Below, one piece after another: positions 7,515 to 15,525 of a stretch of DNA of 64,000 nucleotides. Below the pieces are notes generated by a model. It saw only the letters and a list, made by a program, of their open reading frames with translations, was not told the DNA's origin and did not search any database. The DNA comes from Paenibacillus rhizosphaerae (GTDB lineage Bacteria; Bacillota; Bacilli; Paenibacillales; Paenibacillaceae), in contig NZ_JACHXJ010000002.1 of assembly GCF_014192015.1 (NCBI RefSeq), positions 372,001 to 436,000 on the forward strand, written 5' to 3'. Position 1 is the first letter of the stretch, and each line of letters opens with the position of its first letter. The position numbers were made by a program, and so were the translations under genes.

Positions 7515-9239
7515 ATGGATCAAATTCACAATGAAATCTTGCCGAGCGTGGTTTCATCATCCAATATGGGCGATTATGAACAGGCTCGTTCCGAGTTTCA
7601 ATGGGAAGATGTGGAGAAACACTTCACCTGGTATGACACAGGCAAGGTAAATATGGCTTACGAGGCAATTGACCGCCATGTGGCGGAAGGACGCGGATCG
7701 AAGACGGCGCTCCTGTACAGCGATGCTTCCCGTGACGAGTCTTATACCTTTGCAGAGATGAAGGAGCAATCCGACAAATTCGGCAACGTGCTGCGCAAAT
7801 ACGGTATCGGTAAGGGAGACCGGGTGTTTATTTTTATGCCGCGGAGTCCGGAGCTTTATTTCTCCCTCATGGGTATTTTGAAAGTGGGAGCCGTCGTTGG
7901 ACCGCTCTTTGAAGCGTTTATGGAGACGGCCGTCAAGGATCGTCTGGAAGACAGCGGGGCTGTCGCCCTGATTACGACGCCGCAGCTGCTTGGGCGCGTC
8001 AAGAAGGATGAGCTTCCCGATTTGAAACATATTTTCGTCGTCGGCGACAACGTGCAAACGGACGACAGCATTATTGATTATAAGCAGGAAATGAACGAAG
8101 CGTTTGCGGACCTGCAGATCGAATGGCTGGACCGCAGCGACGGATTGATTATTCATTATACTTCCGGTTCCACCGGCAAGCCGAAGGGCGTATACCACGT
8201 TCAGAATGCGATGATTCAGCATTACTATACGGGCCGGATCGTCCTTGATCTTCGGGAAGACGATACCTACTGGTGTACGGCTGACCCGGGCTGGGTAACG
8301 GGGACATCGTACGGCATTTTTGCCCCATGGCTGAACGGGGTAACCAATGTCATCCGCGGCGGACGCTTCAGCCCGCAGGATTGGTACGGCACAATTAACA
8401 AATACAATGTTACGGTGTGGTACAGTGCACCTACCGCCTTCCGGATGCTGATGGGGGCCGGGGCCGATGTGATCTCCCAGTTTGACCTCAGCAGCCTCCG
8501 TCACGTTCTGTCCGTGGGCGAGCCGCTGAACCCTGAAGTCGTCCGTTGGGGCGAGAAGGTATATGGTCAGCGCATTCACGATACATGGTGGATGACCGAA
8601 ACGGGCGGGCAGCTGATCTGTAACTATCCTTCCATGGCGATCAAGCCTGGCTCCATGGGACGTCCGCTTCCAGGGATCGAAGCCGCCATCCTGGACGATA
8701 ACGGCAAGGAAGTGGCGCCGTATACGATGGGCAATCTGGCCATCAAGGCCCCTTGGCCGTCGATGATGAACCAGATTTGGAAAAACCCGACCAAGTATCA
8801 GGAGTATTTCAGAATTCCCGGCTGGTATATTTCCGGGGACTCGGCATACATGGACGAAGAAGGTTACTTCTGGTTCCAGGGCCGGATCGATGATGTCATC
8901 AACTCGTCAGGCGAGCGGATCGGACCGTTCGAAGTCGAGAGCAAGCTTGTCGAACACCCGGCGGTTGCAGAAGCCGGCGTCATCGGCAAGCCGGATGCGA
9001 CAAGAGGCGAGATCATCAAGGCGTTTATTTCGCTCCGCGAAGGTTACACCGAGTCGCAGGAGCTTAAGGACGAGATCTACCGCTTCGTTAAAGAGGGATT
9101 GTCCGCCCATGCCGCACCGCGCGAAATTGAGTTCAAGGATAAGCTGCCGAAGACGCGTTCCGGCAAAATTATGCGGCGCGTGCTGAAAGCATGGGAGTTA
9201 AACCTCCCGACAGGCGATTTGTCCACAATTGAAGACTAA
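7515..9239 (+). CDS. acsA: Acetyl-CoA synthetase (acetate-CoA ligase)
   Basis: The enzyme activates acetate with ATP and CoA through acetyl-AMP. The product is 574 residues (B. subtilis AcsA 572). Visible motifs are the P-loop of adenylate-forming enzymes YTSGSTGKPKG, TWWMTETGG, the hinge aspartate region FQGRIDDVINSSGERIGP, and PKTRSGKIMRR. In the last motif Lys551 matches the lysine that AcuA acetylates (Lys549 in B. subtilis). The ATG at 7515 was chosen for its AGGGAGGA site seven bases upstream, although the frame is open further up. The gene has its own terminator. Control is likely by CcpA at the leader cre site and by AcuA at protein level. Confidence 0.96.
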   Translation: MDQIHNEILPSVVSSSNMGDYEQARSEFQWEDVEKHFTWYDTGKVNMAYEAIDRHVAEGRGSKTALLYSDASRDESYTFAEMKEQSDKFGNVLRKYGIGKGDRVFIFMPRSPELYFSLMGILKVGAVVGPLFEAFMETAVKDRLEDSGAVALITTPQLLGRVKKDELPDLKHIFVVGDNVQTDDSIIDYKQEMNEAFADLQIEWLDRSDGLIIHYTSGSTGKPKGVYHVQNAMIQHYYTGRIVLDLREDDTYWCTADPGWVTGTSYGIFAPWLNGVTNVIRGGRFSPQDWYGTINKYNVTVWYSAPTAFRMLMGAGADVISQFDLSSLRHVLSVGEPLNPEVVRWGEKVYGQRIHDTWWMTETGGQLICNYPSMAIKPGSMGRPLPGIEAAILDDNGKEVAPYTMGNLAIKAPWPSMMNQIWKNPTKYQEYFRIPGWYISGDSAYMDEEGYFWFQGRIDDVINSSGERIGPFEVESKLVEHPAVAEAGVIGKPDATRGEIIKAFISLREGYTESQELKDEIYRFVKEGLSAHAAPREIEFKDKLPKTRSGKIMRRVLKAWELNLPTGDLSTIED

Positions 9240-9300
9240 GCGCAGAATTGATCGTTATCTTTGCTAACGGTAAGGGATAACACTCACTCAGAATAAAAGT

Positions 9301-9344
9301 ACAGCCGGTTGTCTCGGGTTATACCCGAGACGACCGGCTGTTTT
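9301..9344 (+). terminator. acsA terminator
   Basis: Long hairpin, arms CAGCCGGTTGTCTCGGG and CCCGAGACGACCGGCTG with a small loop, then TTTT. Confidence 0.9.
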
Positions 9345-9380
9345 CATTTCACGATCTCCTCATGAGCTGTTCTAGAAAAT

Positions 9381-9415
9381 AAGAGAGGCAATCCCGTCCC
9401 GGGACTGCCTCTCTT
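9381..9415 (-). terminator. Terminator of the penicillin-binding protein gene
   Basis: Inverted repeat AAGAGAGGCA / TGCCTCTCTT with a GC-rich centre and, on the minus strand, a following T-rich stretch. Confidence 0.75.
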
Positions 9416-9440
9416 GATGTTTTAGCTGCCGCCAGGTCCA

Positions 9441-12400
9441 TTACTTTTTCTCGAAGTAGGCACCCGGCGATTTTGGCGATTCGCCTGCGCTGTTTACCGC
9501 AGATACGAAGAAGTAACCTTTGATCGGAGTCGATGTGCTGTACGATAAGGCAGGTTCTGCGCTGGTGCCTAATTTGATATACGGCCCATTTGGATTCGCA
9601 CTGTAGTAAACATCGTACTCCGTGACCATTTCCTGGGCTCCTGCGGCGTTCCACTGGAATTGGATTCCGGTCTCCGTAGCGGCCATCTGAAGCCCGCTAG
9701 GAGCGGCTGGAGCCGCCTGAGGCGCTTGTTCCGTTCCCGGTGTCTCCCCAGTTGTCACATTGCCGTCCGGATTGTCCTGCCCGCCGTTTGAACCTTGTTC
9801 CCCGGACGGATCGTCCGTGCCTCCGATAATATTGGTCAGTCCGCCGCCAAGGCCGACCGTCATGCTCGGAGCGGACTCCTTGCCAGCCACGTCCACGGCC
9901 GTAACATAGAAGCTGGATCCGCCGCTCGCAGCGCTGGTAAAGGATGACCCTTCTCCGACGAGGATACTGGCCTGTCTCCGGTAAGAGCCGCCATGATCCG
10001 AGCGGTACAGCCGGTAGCCGACGACATCGGATTGTCCGGTAGGACTGAAGGAGATGACGGCCTTGCTGCCGTTCCACGAGATCGAAGCGTTCGATGGGGC
10101 AGCCGGTGCGGTGCCGTCGTCTACACGCGGATCGATCTTGGTCGGCATGTCGCTGCTGGCATCCTGTGGGAGGTAGTAAGACAGCGCATTGTGGCCGCCT
10201 TTCATTTTGGCAAACGCGTTTTCGAGCTCTTTGATCAGCTCGGAAATCGGTTGTTCCCGTTTTACGACGACCTTCTCTTTCAACATGTCATCTGGCGTAC
10301 CATCCTGCGGGATATAATTCACGCCATTGTAAGTAATGTACTTCTCTTTGGCGATGCCGTCATCGCTTTCCGTCGGAACATATTTGCTGTTGAAAATGTC
10401 GGTCACGAACCGGTCCGTAAGCGATGTCGGCAGTTTGCCGCTGTAGGCGGACACCGTCTTGGTTACGATGCCGTCCGGTTTATCAAACTTCGAAGTCTTG
10501 AACAGCTCCGGTTCTCTGTCGATCACCTCGTTCATAACGAGGGTCCAGATCGACTGAGCGCGCTTCTTTGCCGCCTTGGTGGTCAAGGTGTTTATTTGTT
10601 CCTTATAGCCTGCCCAGACGCCAAGCGTCACGTCAGGGGAATACCCCATAAACCAGACGTCGCCGTAATTCTGGGTCGTTCCCGTCTTGCCGACGATCGG
10701 CACGTTCTTAAAGTGCTTGTAATCTTTGCGGACAACATCGCCGGTTCCCTCGGTGATCACGGTCCGCAGCATGTCGGTCATCAGATAGGCGGTCTGCTTG
10801 GAAAAAGCCTGCACCGGTTTGGCCTCGTGCTGATACACGATATTGCCCTTCGAGTCGGTGATTTTCTCGATCATGTAAGCATCGTTAAACTGGCCGTTGT
10901 TGGCAATGGCGCTGTAGGCATTGGTCAGCTCTTCAACCGTCACACCGTGAACGAGACCGCCTAACACGCCGGTCTTAGCGCTATAGTCAGCCGGTTCCAG
11001 GGTCGTGATCCCGAGCTTCTTGGCAAAGCTCCAGGCGTTCTGGATTCCGACAATGTTATTGTACAGTTTAAGCGCGACCGTATTGACCGATTTGTTGAGG
11101 GCGGTGCGAGCCGTCATTAATCCCTTGTACCCCGTAGTTGAGTTTTTGGGAATATGGTACCCTTTCTGTCCGTCCGGCAAAATGATCGGCGAATCGTCAA
11201 CCACGCTTGCCGGTTGAACAGCCCCAGATTCAATTGCCGGCAGATAAGCAGCGATCGGCTTCATCGTCGATCCCGGCTGGCGGATCATCTGGGTGGCATA
11301 GTTCATCTGTTCCTTGTTAAAATCACGGCCTTCGATCATGCCGAGAATGGCGCCGGTCTTGTTGTCGATCATCATGGCCGCCGTTTGCTCGGCTCCCTTG
11401 GTTTTGCTGTCAGGGGAGAAGTTGCTGTCATCCTCGGCGATTTTATGCATCGAATTGTACACTTTTTTATCAATCGTGGTATAGATTCGATACCCGCCCG
11501 TACTGAGCTGCTGCCGGGCCTCTTCAAGCAGGTCGCCGTCCTGCTTCGCATCGTCTCCAGGAACCTTGCCTTCCGCCTGCTCATTGAGCTGCATGATGAT
11601 TTGGGCGCCTTGGCGCTCCGTTTCCATCATCAGATAAGGGAAGGTGGCGTAAGCCTTCTCCACATGGGGAGCCAGATGCTTACGGATGTCGAAAGCGAGC
11701 GCTTCCTTATACTGGGCTTCCGTAATTTTGCTCTCCTCAAGCATCCGCCGGAGCACCAGATGCTGCCGGTCGATGGCGCGCTTAAAGTTGGCTTCGTTAA
11801 ACTCGCCTTTGCCGTTGAATGCCGAATATCGGGAAGGCAGCTGAGGAAGACCGGCCAAATAAGCCGCCTCGGCGACGTTTAATTTGCTGAGATCACTAAT
11901 ATTAAAAATGCCTTTGGCTGCGGCCTGGATACCGTACAGATTGTAGCCGCTGGATCCGTTTCCGAACGGAACCTTGTTTAAGTATGCCGTAATAATTTCT
12001 TCTTTGGTCATAAACCGCTCCAGCCGGAGGGCGAGCAAAATTTCCTTGAACTTCCGGTCTTCCGTTTTGTCCAGATTCAGGAATACGCGTCTGGCCAGCT
12101 GCTGGGTGAGCGTACTTCCTCCGGTCTGCACGGATTCATGCAGAAGCTTCTGCTTGACGGCACGGAGCGTGCCCTTGATGTCAACACCCTTATGTGTAAA
12201 AAAGTTATTGTCTTCAATCGATACGACGGCATCGATGACGATGGGCGGTATCTGTTTATACTCCACGGGGCGTCTGTCCTCATCGGTCCGAAGCTGCCCG
12301 ATGGGGGTGCCGTCACGGAAGTAGGCGAATCCCGTAATGGAGTTCTCGCTCATCTTCTGGTCAATCAATGCCCTGGAACGGACCGGATCATCCTTCACGA

Positions 12401-12557
12401 TGGAAGTGAGGTACCCGGCTGCCGTACCGCCGGCGAACAGCACTCCCATAACGATGACGACCAGCATCCACATCGCGGTAAGGCCGATAATGCGGCCATA
12501 GGACCGTTTTTTCGGAGCGGTCTGCTCTTCCGGCTTTTGTTTGTTATCTTCAACCAT
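9441..12557 (-). CDS. Bifunctional class A penicillin-binding protein (PBP1A type) with C-terminal fibronectin III domains
   Basis: A 1038-residue membrane-anchored peptidoglycan synthase. It has a short cytosolic N-terminus, one membrane helix at about residues 22-50, a GT51 transglycosylase domain (EDNNFFTHKGVD, GGSTLTQQLARR) and a transpeptidase domain. The transpeptidase motifs are SxxK in RQPGSTMKPIAAY (Ser near 430), SVNT, and KTGTTQNYGDVWFMGY near 622. Two fibronectin type III-like modules follow, at about 816-905 and 950-1036, joined by a Gly/Asp/Gln-rich linker. The domain makeup resembles PonA of Bacillus, and the place between acsA and tyrS is conserved in Bacillales. An AAAGGAGG site precedes the ATG. 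Confidence 0.95.
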   Translation of the reverse strand: MVEDNKQKPEEQTAPKKRSYGRIIGLTAMWMLVVIVMGVLFAGGTAAGYLTSIVKDDPVRSRALIDQKMSENSITGFAYFRDGTPIGQLRTDEDRRPVEYKQIPPIVIDAVVSIEDNNFFTHKGVDIKGTLRAVKQKLLHESVQTGGSTLTQQLARRVFLNLDKTEDRKFKEILLALRLERFMTKEEIITAYLNKVPFGNGSSGYNLYGIQAAAKGIFNISDLSKLNVAEAAYLAGLPQLPSRYSAFNGKGEFNEANFKRAIDRQHLVLRRMLEESKITEAQYKEALAFDIRKHLAPHVEKAYATFPYLMMETERQGAQIIMQLNEQAEGKVPGDDAKQDGDLLEEARQQLSTGGYRIYTTIDKKVYNSMHKIAEDDSNFSPDSKTKGAEQTAAMMIDNKTGAILGMIEGRDFNKEQMNYATQMIRQPGSTMKPIAAYLPAIESGAVQPASVVDDSPIILPDGQKGYHIPKNSTTGYKGLMTARTALNKSVNTVALKLYNNIVGIQNAWSFAKKLGITTLEPADYSAKTGVLGGLVHGVTVEELTNAYSAIANNGQFNDAYMIEKITDSKGNIVYQHEAKPVQAFSKQTAYLMTDMLRTVITEGTGDVVRKDYKHFKNVPIVGKTGTTQNYGDVWFMGYSPDVTLGVWAGYKEQINTLTTKAAKKRAQSIWTLVMNEVIDREPELFKTSKFDKPDGIVTKTVSAYSGKLPTSLTDRFVTDIFNSKYVPTESDDGIAKEKYITYNGVNYIPQDGTPDDMLKEKVVVKREQPISELIKELENAFAKMKGGHNALSYYLPQDASSDMPTKIDPRVDDGTAPAAPSNASISWNGSKAVISFSPTGQSDVVGYRLYRSDHGGSYRRQASILVGEGSSFTSAASGGSSFYVTAVDVAGKESAPSMTVGLGGGLTNIIGGTDDPSGEQGSNGGQDNPDGNVTTGETPGTEQAPQAAPAAPSGLQMAATETGIQFQWNAAGAQEMVTEYDVYYSANPNGPYIKLGTSAEPALSYSTSTPIKGYFFVSAVNSAGESPKSPGAYFEKK

Positions 12558-12649
12558 TCGTGGCTATCCTCCTTTTGACGGAACTATTATAGCATAAATT
12601 GCGTATTTTGAATGCAGAGATCGAATCGTGGCTGAATGGGTGGAAATCA

Positions 12650-12677
12650 TTGACTTTTTTCGGGTATGTGGTATAAA
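12650..12677 (+). promoter_or_regulatory. tyrS promoter
   Basis: TTGACT at 12650 and TATAAA at 12672, spacer 16, about 15-20 bases before the T-box leader. Confidence 0.7.
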
Positions 12678-12689
12678 TAGGGTTAATCC

Positions 12690-12990
12690 AAAAAGCACAT
12701 ATCGTCAAAAGGCAAAGAAAGACTCCAGTAGAAGGGGCCTGCGCTGTTCAGAGAGCCGGTGGGTGGTGCAAACCGGCAGCCTCCCCCTTTGAATTACCGT
12801 CTTGAGCCGTCCGGAGGAACACGCGTCACCAGGAGCGTCAGTAGTCTGGCACCGGACCTGGCAGTCCGTTATCGTAATGAAGTGAAAGCAGTGGGTGGAA
12901 GGGGATCGTCCCCGGAGCGGCTGCTTTAATTAGGGTGGTAACGCGAGCAGGCTCCTTCTCGTCCCTTGGGACGCGAAGGAGCCTTTTTGC
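12690..12990 (+). promoter_or_regulatory. Tyrosine T-box riboswitch
   Basis: The leader senses uncharged tRNA-Tyr. The 3' part has the conserved T-box AGGGTGGTAACGCG (12932-12945) followed by a strong terminator hairpin (arms GGCTCCTTCTCG and CGCGAAGGAGCC, 12950-12982) and TTTTT. Stem I carries CAGAGAG and GGTGGTGCAA, and the specifier loop reads GAAT-TAC, giving the tyrosine codon TAC at 12795-12797. tRNA binding would favour the antiterminator and allow tyrS transcription. Confidence 0.93.
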
Positions 12991-13026
12991 TGTACTTACT
13001 AACGGATCAGAGAGAGGTTGATGACG

Positions 13027-14280
13027 ATGAACTGGGAACAACTCATGCCGGCCCAAAAGGAAGAGGTTGAACGCCAACTGGCTGTCATCAGGAGGGGGAC
13101 GGTCGAAATCCTGCCGAATGAGGAGCTGGAACGCAAGGTGATCCGGTCGGTTGTGCAAGGACGGCCGCTCAAGGTAAAGCTGGGTCTTGATCCATCCGCT
13201 CCGGACATTCATTTGGGGCACACGGTTGTCCTGCACAAGCTGCGGCAGTTCCAGGAGCTGGGTCATGAGGTGCAGCTGATCATCGGGGATTTCACGGGCC
13301 GGATCGGCGACCCGACCGGGAAATCGGAAACCCGCAGACAGCTGACGGAAGAGGACGTGAAGCGGAATGCGGAAACGTACCAGGAGCAGGTATTCAAAAT
13401 ATTAAGTCCGGACAAAGCGAAGGTATATTACAACTCCGAATGGCTCGGCCCGATGACCTTTGCCGACGTGATCGGGCTGGGTTCCAAAGTGACGGTGGCC
13501 CGCATGCTGGAGCGAGACGATTTTTCCAAACGGTATGCCGGCGGGCTCCCGATCAGCATTCACGAGTTTTTCTATCCGCTGATGCAGGGAATGGATTCGG
13601 TGGCGCTGGAGACGGACATCGAGCTCGGCGGTACGGATCAGACGTTTAATCTCATGATGGGCCGCACCTTGCAAAAGGAGTACGGAGCAGAGCCTCAGGT
13701 GGCGATCACGCTTCCGCTGCTGGAAGGGCTGGATGGAGTGCAGAAAATGAGCAAAAGCCTCGGCAACTACATCGGAATCGATGACGCGCCGAACGAAATG
13801 TTCGGCAAAACAATGTCGGTGCCGGACGGGCTGATGGTGAAATACTTCGAGCTGGCCACGGATATGACGAATGAAGACCTTCAGATTCTGCGCGAAGGTT
13901 TGGAAGGCGGCCGTATCCACCCAAGGGATGCCAAAATGAACCTGGCGGCAGCCTTTGTCCGGATGTACCATGGGCAGGAGGCGGACGAAGCGGCCCGGCG
14001 GCATTTCGTCACCGTCTTTCAGCAGCGTGCACTTCCTGAAGATATCCAGCTGTGCGATATCCCCGGAAATGAGCTGCAGGGAGGGGCCATCCGGCTCGTC
14101 CGGCTGCTGACCCTCATCGGATTTGCTTCTTCCAACAGCGAAGCCAGAAGGAGCATTCAGCAGGGGGCGGTCAAGCTGAATGAAGTTAAACTCGAGGATC
14201 CCCACGCGGAGATCGTGGTCCGGGACGGCGATATCGTTCAAGCGGGAAGACGCAAATTTGCCAAGCTCCGGCTGTTGTAG
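13027..14280 (+). CDS. tyrS: Tyrosyl-tRNA synthetase (TyrZ-like type)
   Basis: A class I synthetase that charges tRNA-Tyr. It is 417 residues from the ATG at 13027. Catalytic signatures are HLGH at residues 62-65 and KMSKS at 240-244, with a C-terminal S4 RNA-binding domain ([17 protein letters not shown]). The KMSKS form and the N-terminal half resemble B. subtilis TyrZ more than the short Geobacillus-type TyrS, although it occupies the conserved tyrS place beside rpsD. TTG 13018 and ATG 13021 are also possible in-frame starts. The AGAGAGG site fits 13027 best (spacing nine). Expression is controlled by the T-box upstream. Confidence 0.95.
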   Translation: MNWEQLMPAQKEEVERQLAVIRRGTVEILPNEELERKVIRSVVQGRPLKVKLGLDPSAPDIHLGHTVVLHKLRQFQELGHEVQLIIGDFTGRIGDPTGKSETRRQLTEEDVKRNAETYQEQVFKILSPDKAKVYYNSEWLGPMTFADVIGLGSKVTVARMLERDDFSKRYAGGLPISIHEFFYPLMQGMDSVALETDIELGGTDQTFNLMMGRTLQKEYGAEPQVAITLPLLEGLDGVQKMSKSLGNYIGIDDAPNEMFGKTMSVPDGLMVKYFELATDMTNEDLQILREGLEGGRIHPRDAKMNLAAAFVRMYHGQEADEAARRHFVTVFQQRALPEDIQLCDIPGNELQGGAIRLVRLLTLIGFASSNSEARRSIQQGAVKLNEVKLEDPHAEIVVRDGDIVQAGRRKFAKLRLL

Positions 14281-14351
14281 AAATTTTGAGATGAAGGCTT
14301 TGAGAAGCCGTGAGAAGGCTGTGTGAAGCAGGAAGCAGTGTCACTGCCACC

Positions 14352-14384
14352 AATAACAGGGCTGCCAGTCAGCCCTGTTATTCA
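14352..14384. terminator. Hairpin between tyrS and rpsD
   Basis: Perfect inverted repeat AATAACAGGGCTG / CAGCCCTGTTATT with a five-base loop. The T tail is weak on both strands, so it may act as a terminator for tyrS or as an RNA 3'-end stabiliser. Confidence 0.55.
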
Positions 14385-14396
14385 TCCAGAACAAAC

Positions 14397-14426
14397 AAAA
14401 AAGCCCGGAACATAAGTTCCAGGCTT
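14397..14426 (-). terminator. rpsD terminator
   Basis: On the minus strand a hairpin (AAGCCTGGAAC / GTTCCGGGCTT) is followed by six T, directly behind the rpsD stop. Confidence 0.88.
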
Positions 14427-14440
14427 GGTTGCAGCAAATA

Positions 14441-15040
14441 TTAACGGTTGTAGAATTCGACGATTTGTCTTTCGTCGATGTCTTGGGAAAGCTCGGCGCG
14501 CTCTGGGAAACGGATGTATTTACCTTCCAAAGCTCCATCGTTGTACTCCAGGTAGCCTGGCAGATGCGCACGGTTTTCCAGCGCTTCTTTAATAGAAGAG
14601 AGGCTGCGGCTTCTTTCACGAAGACCGATCACGTCGCCTGTGTTCACTTGGTAGGAAGCAACGTTTACTTTTTTGCCGTTAACAGTCACATGACCGTGAG
14701 CGACCAATTGGCGCGCTCCTGCACGGGAGTTAGCGAAACCAAGACGGTAAACGAGGTTGTCCAAACGGCTTTCCAGCAAGAACATGAAGTTTTCACCGGC
14801 AATACCTTGCATTTTTTGCGCTCTGTCGAACAGCGTGCGGAATTGCTTTTCACCCAAACCGTACATGTGGCGCAATTTTTGTTTTTCTTGAAGCTGCATA
14901 CCGTAGTTGCTCATTTTTCTCCGTTGGTTAGGACCATGCTGTCCCGGAGGAAAAGGGCGTTTCAATTCTTTACCAGTACCGCTCAGGGAAATTCCCAGAC
15001 GACGGCTCAATTTAAACTTTGGACCTGTGTAACGTGCCAT
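14441..15040 (-). CDS. rpsD: Ribosomal protein S4
   Basis: The primary 16S rRNA binding protein of the small-subunit body. It is 199 residues, normal for the family. It starts [16 protein letters not shown], lacks the zinc cysteines of some S4 versions, and has the S4 RNA-binding domain at about residues 90-155 ([20 protein letters not shown]). It is a single-gene transcript as in B. subtilis, where S4 represses its own mRNA through the leader. An AAAGGAG site lies upstream of the ATG. The divergent neighbour is dgcP, also as in B. subtilis. Confidence 0.98.
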   Translation of the reverse strand: MARYTGPKFKLSRRLGISLSGTGKELKRPFPPGQHGPNQRRKMSNYGMQLQEKQKLRHMYGLGEKQFRTLFDRAQKMQGIAGENFMFLLESRLDNLVYRLGFANSRAGARQLVAHGHVTVNGKKVNVASYQVNTGDVIGLRERSRSLSSIKEALENRAHLPGYLEYNDGALEGKYIRFPERAELSQDIDERQIVEFYNR

Positions 15041-15240
15041 GTTATAGTAGACTCCTTTATTTTTCGAATAATTTACAGTAGGGCTCTATTTGCGCCGTAT
15101 TTGTTTTCCAGTGCGTCGTCCGAAGGCGAAACGCACAACTGACGGGAAAGTTCAGCCGCTGTCCTGTCAGCAACAAATGACGTGAGGGTGACACAACGTT
15201 ACGCCCAAATCAAGACTATATTTGCAGTCTTTTTCAACAA
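15041..15240 (-). promoter_or_regulatory. Structured rpsD leader, probable S4 autoregulatory element
   Basis: About 200 nt of untranslated leader lie between the likely promoter and the rpsD start. On the minus strand it can form a stem GTGCGT/ACGCAC (15111-15136) and a stem with arms CTGACAGGA/TCCCGTCAG further upstream, with CAGCGGCTG inside. Known rpsD leaders of Bacillus are bound by S4. That this one works so is inferred from position and structure only. Confidence 0.45.
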
Positions 15241-15245
15241 TAGAT

Positions 15246-15273
15246 TTTATATTATATAGTAGGCAAAAGTCAA
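15246..15273 (-). promoter_or_regulatory. rpsD promoter
   Basis: On the minus strand TTGACT (15268-15273) and TATAAA (15246-15251) are separated by 16 bases in a very AT-rich stretch. Confidence 0.7.
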
Positions 15274-15320
15274 GGCCTGACATCGTGTTGGAAAAGTCTA
15301 ATTTTGTCGATAGGGCTATA

Positions 15321-15338
15321 GTCCTAAAAAAGTAGGAC
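15321..15338. repeat. Inverted repeat between rpsD and dgcP
   Basis: GTCCTA-AAAAAG-TAGGAC, a perfect 6-6-6 inverted repeat in the shared upstream region. It could be an operator for either gene or a short hairpin. The rest of 15340-15500 is AT-rich and shows no gene. Confidence 0.5.
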
Positions 15339-15525
15339 GAATATCTGAAATATGAGTGCAAAATGGCTTGGAACAGAGTAGAATATGATTATTATAACAC
15401 ATCCGACATTACCCGATCTTGTAAAGGGGATTTTCATATTGCAAGGATGACAATATGTGATTGATTGCGATTTTATGGTGCCTTGAAAGACACCCTCTGG
15501 GCACGGTGTAAAGGAGCGCCTGTCT

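Noticed and set aside
7557..8579. Long open frame (340 codons) on the minus strand inside acsA
   Set aside because: It is a shadow of acsA in GC-rich DNA, without ribosome site or recognisable product.
14429..15142. 237-codon plus-strand frame opposite rpsD
   Set aside because: It covers S4, which is certain, and has no sign of being expressed.
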